Below are positions 60,036 to 64,000 of a stretch of 64,000 nt of DNA, piece after piece. Source of the DNA: Bubalus kerabau (taxonomy: Eukaryota > Chordata > Mammalia > Artiodactyla > Bovidae); NCBI RefSeq assembly GCF_029407905.1, contig NC_073624.1, positions 110,918,001 to 110,982,000 of the forward strand. Reading direction: 5' to 3'. The notes under the pieces were generated by a model. That model was not told the origin of the DNA. It worked only from the letters and a program-made list of their open reading frames with translations, and made no database searches. Position numbers and translations under genes: made by a program. The stretch's first letter is position 1, and each line of letters starts with the position of its first letter.

Positions 60036-60260
60036 CCCCTGCTTAATACTCCCAGTCCTTCTCTAGTTTTACTCTATAGCACTTATAAGAATCCATCATA
60101 GTGCATATTTTATTTCTTTGTCTTGTTTATTATCTCATTCTCCCTCACTATATTCTATTCTATGAAGCCAGGAGATTCTTTTTTAATGGTTCACAGCTGT
60201 GTTTTCTGCCTACGGCAGTATCTGGCATTTAGTTGTTCAAAAATACTAAATAAAATGAAC

Positions 60261-61202
60261 ACAAAAACCAGTTCTTTGCTTTTTGAACACATTTTCCTAT
60301 ATCCTGTGCTTATTTGGCAAATCATATAGTCATAAACATGTTAGATAGCATATATTAAGTATCTTCATAAAACAGAAGAACAAATATAATTTATAAAGCC
60401 TTATGGCTAGAGTGTTTATAACACTAAAGTTATAGTATATATGAGGCTGGTGTTAATACTATACCTCAAACCCCCTTACATAATGAAATGAGTTTTATAT
60501 CAAGAGGTGGTGGCATTTTGAATATTTTACAAATGAGAGCATGGAAGATCAGCATGTAAATAACTTTCTTTGAAGATATGAATAAATTCTTTTGACTTCA
60601 AATTTGTTTTTGCATTTTAATACTCTTTTACTAAGGAGTTTAGCTCCTAAATCAAGTCAGCTTTCATAAAAGAAATGGTAAAAATAGCTTTTGATGCTAT
60701 AAAACTACTACCACTGTTTGGTGTCTATATCTGACTTTCATTATGAGAAAACAATAATAAAAGTAGAATGTTTGGGTTAGTTTTTTTTTTTTTTAAGCAG
60801 TTTATTGTTCCACTCGTTCTCATTCTCTCGAAAAAGAAAATATTAAGAGAAAAAGGCCATTAATATTCTCAAGATGAATTTCTAACCTGAATTTTCCAAT
60901 AAATCTTATCGTCTACTTTAGTATACTTGATGTTAGCATCCATGTGATTCATTTGTTTCTTGTTAATCTTTGAAGAGAAAATCTAGATTCAATAACAAAG
61001 ATATTGAAATTCACACTATTTGCTTGCCCTGGATATTTCTTTTCAGAGCCTTTTGGCTCAAAGCTAGGTAGCAACAACAAAAATGCTATAGTTTGGAAAA
61101 GAGAGTTTAGACTATAGTGAAATTCTTCTAAAACATAACTATCATACCCTGAGTAATTATGTCATACATCTTTGTATTGATTTCTTAAAATTTAATTTAC
61201 AC
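60261..61202. other. Intronic sequence, nothing recognised
   Basis: AT-rich; T run at 60781-60794. Confidence 0.4.
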
Positions 61203-61464
61203 AGAAGGCAATGGCACCCCACTCCAGTACGCTTGCCTGGAAAATCCCATGGATGGAGGAGCCTGGTAGGCTGCAGTCCATGGGGTCGCTAAGAGTCGGA
61301 CATGCTTTCACTTTTCACTTTCATGCATCGGAGAAGGAAATGGCAACCCACTCCAGTGTTCTTGCCTGGAGAATCCCAGGGATGGCGGAGCCTGGCGGGC
61401 TGCCATCTATGGGGTCGCACAGAGTCGGACACAACTGAAGCGACTAAGCAGCAGCAGCAGCTCT
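61203..61464 (+). mobile_element. Bov-A2 SINE
   Basis: Two units, AGC tail at 61448-61461. The junction between units lacks the usual CGACTGAGCGACTT segment (GGACATGCTTTCACTTTTC). No clear duplication. Confidence 0.93.
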
Positions 61465-61711
61465 GTTAGCTTATTCTGTATGGTCCTTAGTAAAACCTTA
61501 CTATTTCTTGTCCAACAATTTAACAGTCATAAAGATTATGCAGTTTAATCTTATTGAAGATTAGCAGGTCAAAGGTACATAGGACTCAAATTTTAAATTA
61601 CTCATTGTATTCTAATCCAAGTTTTATTTGTGATCCTAGTGATTTTTTTTTTTACATAAAAGTCTACTAATTTCTCCCAAACATGACAGAATTTATTAAA
61701 TGAGATTCTGT
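61465..61711. other. Intronic sequence, nothing recognised
   Basis: Short AT-rich gap between two mobile elements. Confidence 0.5.
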
Positions 61712-64000
61712 TCAATTCAGTTGCTCAGTCATGTCCGACTCTTTGCGACCCCATGAACCACAGCATGCCAGGCATCATGTCCATCACCAGCTCCCAAAGT
61801 CCACCCAAACTCATGTCCACTGAGTCGGTGATGCCATCCAACTGTCTCATCCTCTGTCGTCCCCTTCTCCTCCTGCCCTCAATCTTTCCCAGCATCAAGG
61901 TCTTTTCAAATGAGTCAGCCCTTCGCATCAGGTGGCCAAAGTACTGGAGTTTCAGCTTCAGCATCAGAACTTAAAATAAACACCCAGGACTGATCTCCTT
62001 TAGGATGGACTGGTTAGATCTCCTTGCAGTCCAAAGGACTCTCAAGAGTCTTCTCCAACACCACAGTTCAAAAGCATCAATTCTTCTGTGCTCAGCTTTC
62101 TTTATAGTCCAGCTCTCATATCCATACACAACTACTGGACAAACCATAGCCTTGACAAACAGACCTTTGTTGACAAAGTAATGTCTCTGCTTTTTAATAT
62201 GCTGCCTAGGTTAGTCATAACTTTCTTTCCAAGGAGTAAGAGTCTTTTAATTTCATGGCTGCAATCACCATCTGCAGTGATTTTGGAGCCCCCCAAAAAT
62301 CAGCCACTGTTTCCACTGTTTCCCCATCTATTTGCCATCAAATGACAGGACCGGATGTCATGATCTTCGTTTTCTGAATGTTGAGCTTTAAGCCAACTTT
62401 TTCACTCTCCACTTTCACTTGCATCAAGAGGCTCTTTTGTTCTTCACTTTCTGGCATAAGGGTGGTGTCATCTGCATATCTGAGGTTATTGATATTTCTC
62501 CTGGCAATCCTGATTCAGCTTGTGCTTCTGCCAGCCCAGCATTTCTCATGATCTACTCTGCATATAAGTTAAAAAGCAGGGTGACAATATACAGCCTTGA
62601 CATACTCCTTTTCCTATTTGGAACCAGTCTGTTGTTCCATGTCCAGTTCTAACTGTTGCTTCCTGACTTGCATACAGTTTTCTCAAGAGGCAGATCAGGT
62701 GGTCTGGTATTCCCATCTCTTTCAGAATTTTTCACAGTTTATTGTGATCCACACAGTCAAAGCCTTTGGCATAGGCAATAAAGCAGAAATAGATGTTTTT
62801 CTGGAACTCTCTTGCTTTTTCTATGATCCAGTGGATGTTGGCAATTTGATCTCTGGTTCCTCTCCCTTTTCTAAATCCAGCTTGAACATCTGGAATTTCA
62901 CAGTTCACGTATTGCTGAAGCCTGGCTTGGAGAATTTTGAGCATTACTTTACTAGCGTGTGAGATGAGTGCAATTGTGTGGTAGTTTGAGCATTCTTTGG
63001 CATTGCCTTTCTTTGGGATTGGAATGACAACTGACCTTTTTCAGTCCTGTGGCCACTGCTGAGTTTTCCAAATTTGCTGGCATATTGAGTGCAGCACTTG
63101 CACAGTGTCATCTTTTAGGATCTGAAGTAGCTCAACTGGGATTCCATCACTTCCACTCACTTTGTTCATAGTGATGCTTTCTAAGGCCCACTTGACTTCA
63201 CATTCCAGGATGTCTGGCTCTAGGTGTGTGATCACACCATCATGATTATCTGGGTGGTGAAGATCTTTTTTGTACAGTTCTTCTGTGTGTTCTTGCCACC
63301 TCTTCTTAATATCTTCTGCTTCTGTTAGGTCCATACCATTTCTGCCTTTATCGAGCCCATCTTTGCATGAAATGTTCCCTTGGTATCTCTAATTTTCTTG
63401 AAGAGATCTCTAGTCTTTCCCATTCTATTGTTTTCCTCTATTTCTTTGCAGTGATCGCTGAGGAAGGCTTTCTTATCTCTCCTTGCTATTCTTTGGAACT
63501 CTGCATTCAAATGGGTATATCTTTCCTTTTCTCCTTTGCTTCTCACTTCTCTTCTTTTTACAGCTACATTTAAGGCCTCCTCAGACAGCCACTTTGCTTT
63601 TTTGCATTTTTTTTCCATGGGGATGGTCTTGATCTCTGTGTCCTGAACAATGTCACCAACCTCTCTCCATAGTTCATCAGGCACTCTGTCTACCAGATCT
63701 AGTCCCTTAAATCGATTTCTCACTTCCATTGTAAAATCATAAGGGATTTGATTTAGGTCATACCTGAATGGTCTAGAGGTTTTCCCCACTTTCTTCAATT
63801 TAAGTCTGAATTTGGCAATAAGGAGTTCATGATCTGAGCCACAGTCAGCTCCCGGTCTTGAATGTATAGAGCTTCTCCATCTTTGGCTGCAAAGAATATA
63901 ATCAATCTGATTTAGGTGTTGACCATCTGGTGATGTCCATGTGTAGAGTCTTCTCTTGTGTTGTTGGAAGAGGGTGTTTGCTATGACCAGTGCATTCTCT
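61712..64000 (-). mobile_element. BovB LINE, antisense, runs off the right edge
   Basis: From the 3' terminus (TTCAATTCAGTTGCTCAGTC) through the C-terminal region, RT (about 62450-63100), linker (63100-63800) and into the endonuclease region, where the window stops. Longest BovB frames of the window are on the minus strand here. Confidence 0.95.
62732..63798 (-). pseudogene. BovB ORF remnant: linker and RT N-terminal part
   Basis: Minus frames 63325-63798 (157 residues, from KTSRPFRYDLNQIPYDF to the NNRMGKTRDLFKKIRD zone), 63041-63334 (MDLTEAEDIKKRWQEH ... SGSDGIPVELLQ) and 62732-62944 (QARLQQYVN ... VDHNKL) give the region between endonuclease and RT and the first RT blocks. RT block A reads FIAYAKGFD where the other copies have FCLIDYAKAFD, so the catalytic Asp is replaced by Ala. 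YADD itself survives further on (about 62475). Frameshifts separate the frames. Non-functional. Confidence 0.88.

Larger units (their letters stand above)
58140..60260 (+). mobile_element. L2 LINE, long decayed copy split by two SINEs
   Basis: Sense order is preserved: RT segment at 58600-58900 (CCCTGGGCTCAATACCTGTACC, then AACATCTAAATATTGATAACACTGG, the former YADD region), TGTCCAAAACTGAG at 58922, TCAGATTATGTTTCACATCTG near 59475, TCTCAGTGAGACCCTACCTGA near 59787, and the 3' end at 60160-60250. Interrupted at 58994-59223 and about 59833-60030. No open frame. Confidence 0.75.
40540..64000 (+). other. PPFIA2: 5' part of the PPFIA2 transcription unit (runs off the right edge)
   Basis: Inferred gene body from the CpG-rich promoter through the first coding exon and into the following intron. 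The transcript direction follows the coding exon. Intron between the 5'UTR exon and the coding exon: 41520-45650. Next intron: 45902 to beyond 64000, at least 18 kb, consistent with the very long PPFIA2 gene known from other mammals. The exact transcription start is not determined. Confidence 0.65.

Noticed and set aside
1..64000. CRISPR array, operon, phage or toxin-antitoxin system
   Set aside because: Direct repeats found are SINE and LINE copies, microsatellites or one 70-bp tandem array without spacers; the sequence is a mammalian nuclear genome.
46575..64000. Second coding exon of PPFIA2
   Set aside because: I searched the plus-strand frames for the continuation of the liprin coiled coil and saw none; the exon is presumably beyond the window.

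Overview
The window comes from a ruminant (pecoran, most likely bovid) nuclear genome. Young Bov-A2 and Bov-tA SINEs, BovB (RTE-clade) LINEs and an L1 subfamily with the bovine-type 3' end are scattered throughout, over a background of ancient mammalian MIR, L2, MER5A and L1M relics. Base composition is AT-rich, introns are long, and no long open reading frame exists outside transposon remains. Nothing prokaryotic is present: no operon, CRISPR array, rRNA or tRNA gene was seen.

Only one host gene is recognised, PPFIA2 (liprin-alpha-2), on the + strand. Its first coding exon is at 45651-45901. It encodes the first 83 residues and ends in a phase-0 GT donor. Upstream lies a GC/CpG-rich promoter zone (about 40300-41500). 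It holds a TATA-like element, a purine-rich GGA tract, a possible first non-coding exon ending at 40679, and a well-bounded 5'UTR exon at 41412-41519. Splicing that exon to 45651 puts an in-frame TGA eleven codons before the ATG, which fixes the start. It also carries a seven-residue upstream ORF. The sequence from 45902 to 64000 is then the beginning of a long first coding intron; no later exon was found.

Positions 1-40300 appear intergenic, or at least lie upstream of this promoter. They are a palimpsest of insertions: a BovB reverse-transcriptase relic cut by the left edge (1-1485); a composite BovB/L1/BovB block bounded by one 12-bp target-site duplication (7102-8920); an L1 with a 5' inversion (16086-16540); an L1 that received a TIR DNA transposon, which in turn received a BovB (21510-24217); and a nearly full-length BovB inside MER5A (35196-38315). 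Positions 39650-46257, around the promoter and first coding exon, hold no young SINE or BovB. Downstream the intron again carries BovB, Bov-A2, Bov-tA and a long L2 broken by two SINEs. The right edge lies inside another antisense BovB.

I found no sign of a previously undescribed biological system. The points most worth following up are the 5'UTR architecture of PPFIA2, the nested insertions with readable target-site duplications, the unusual SINE architectures (head-duplicated, head-A-A and 3'-truncated forms), and a 70-bp tandem repeat whose unit folds into two adjacent hairpins.
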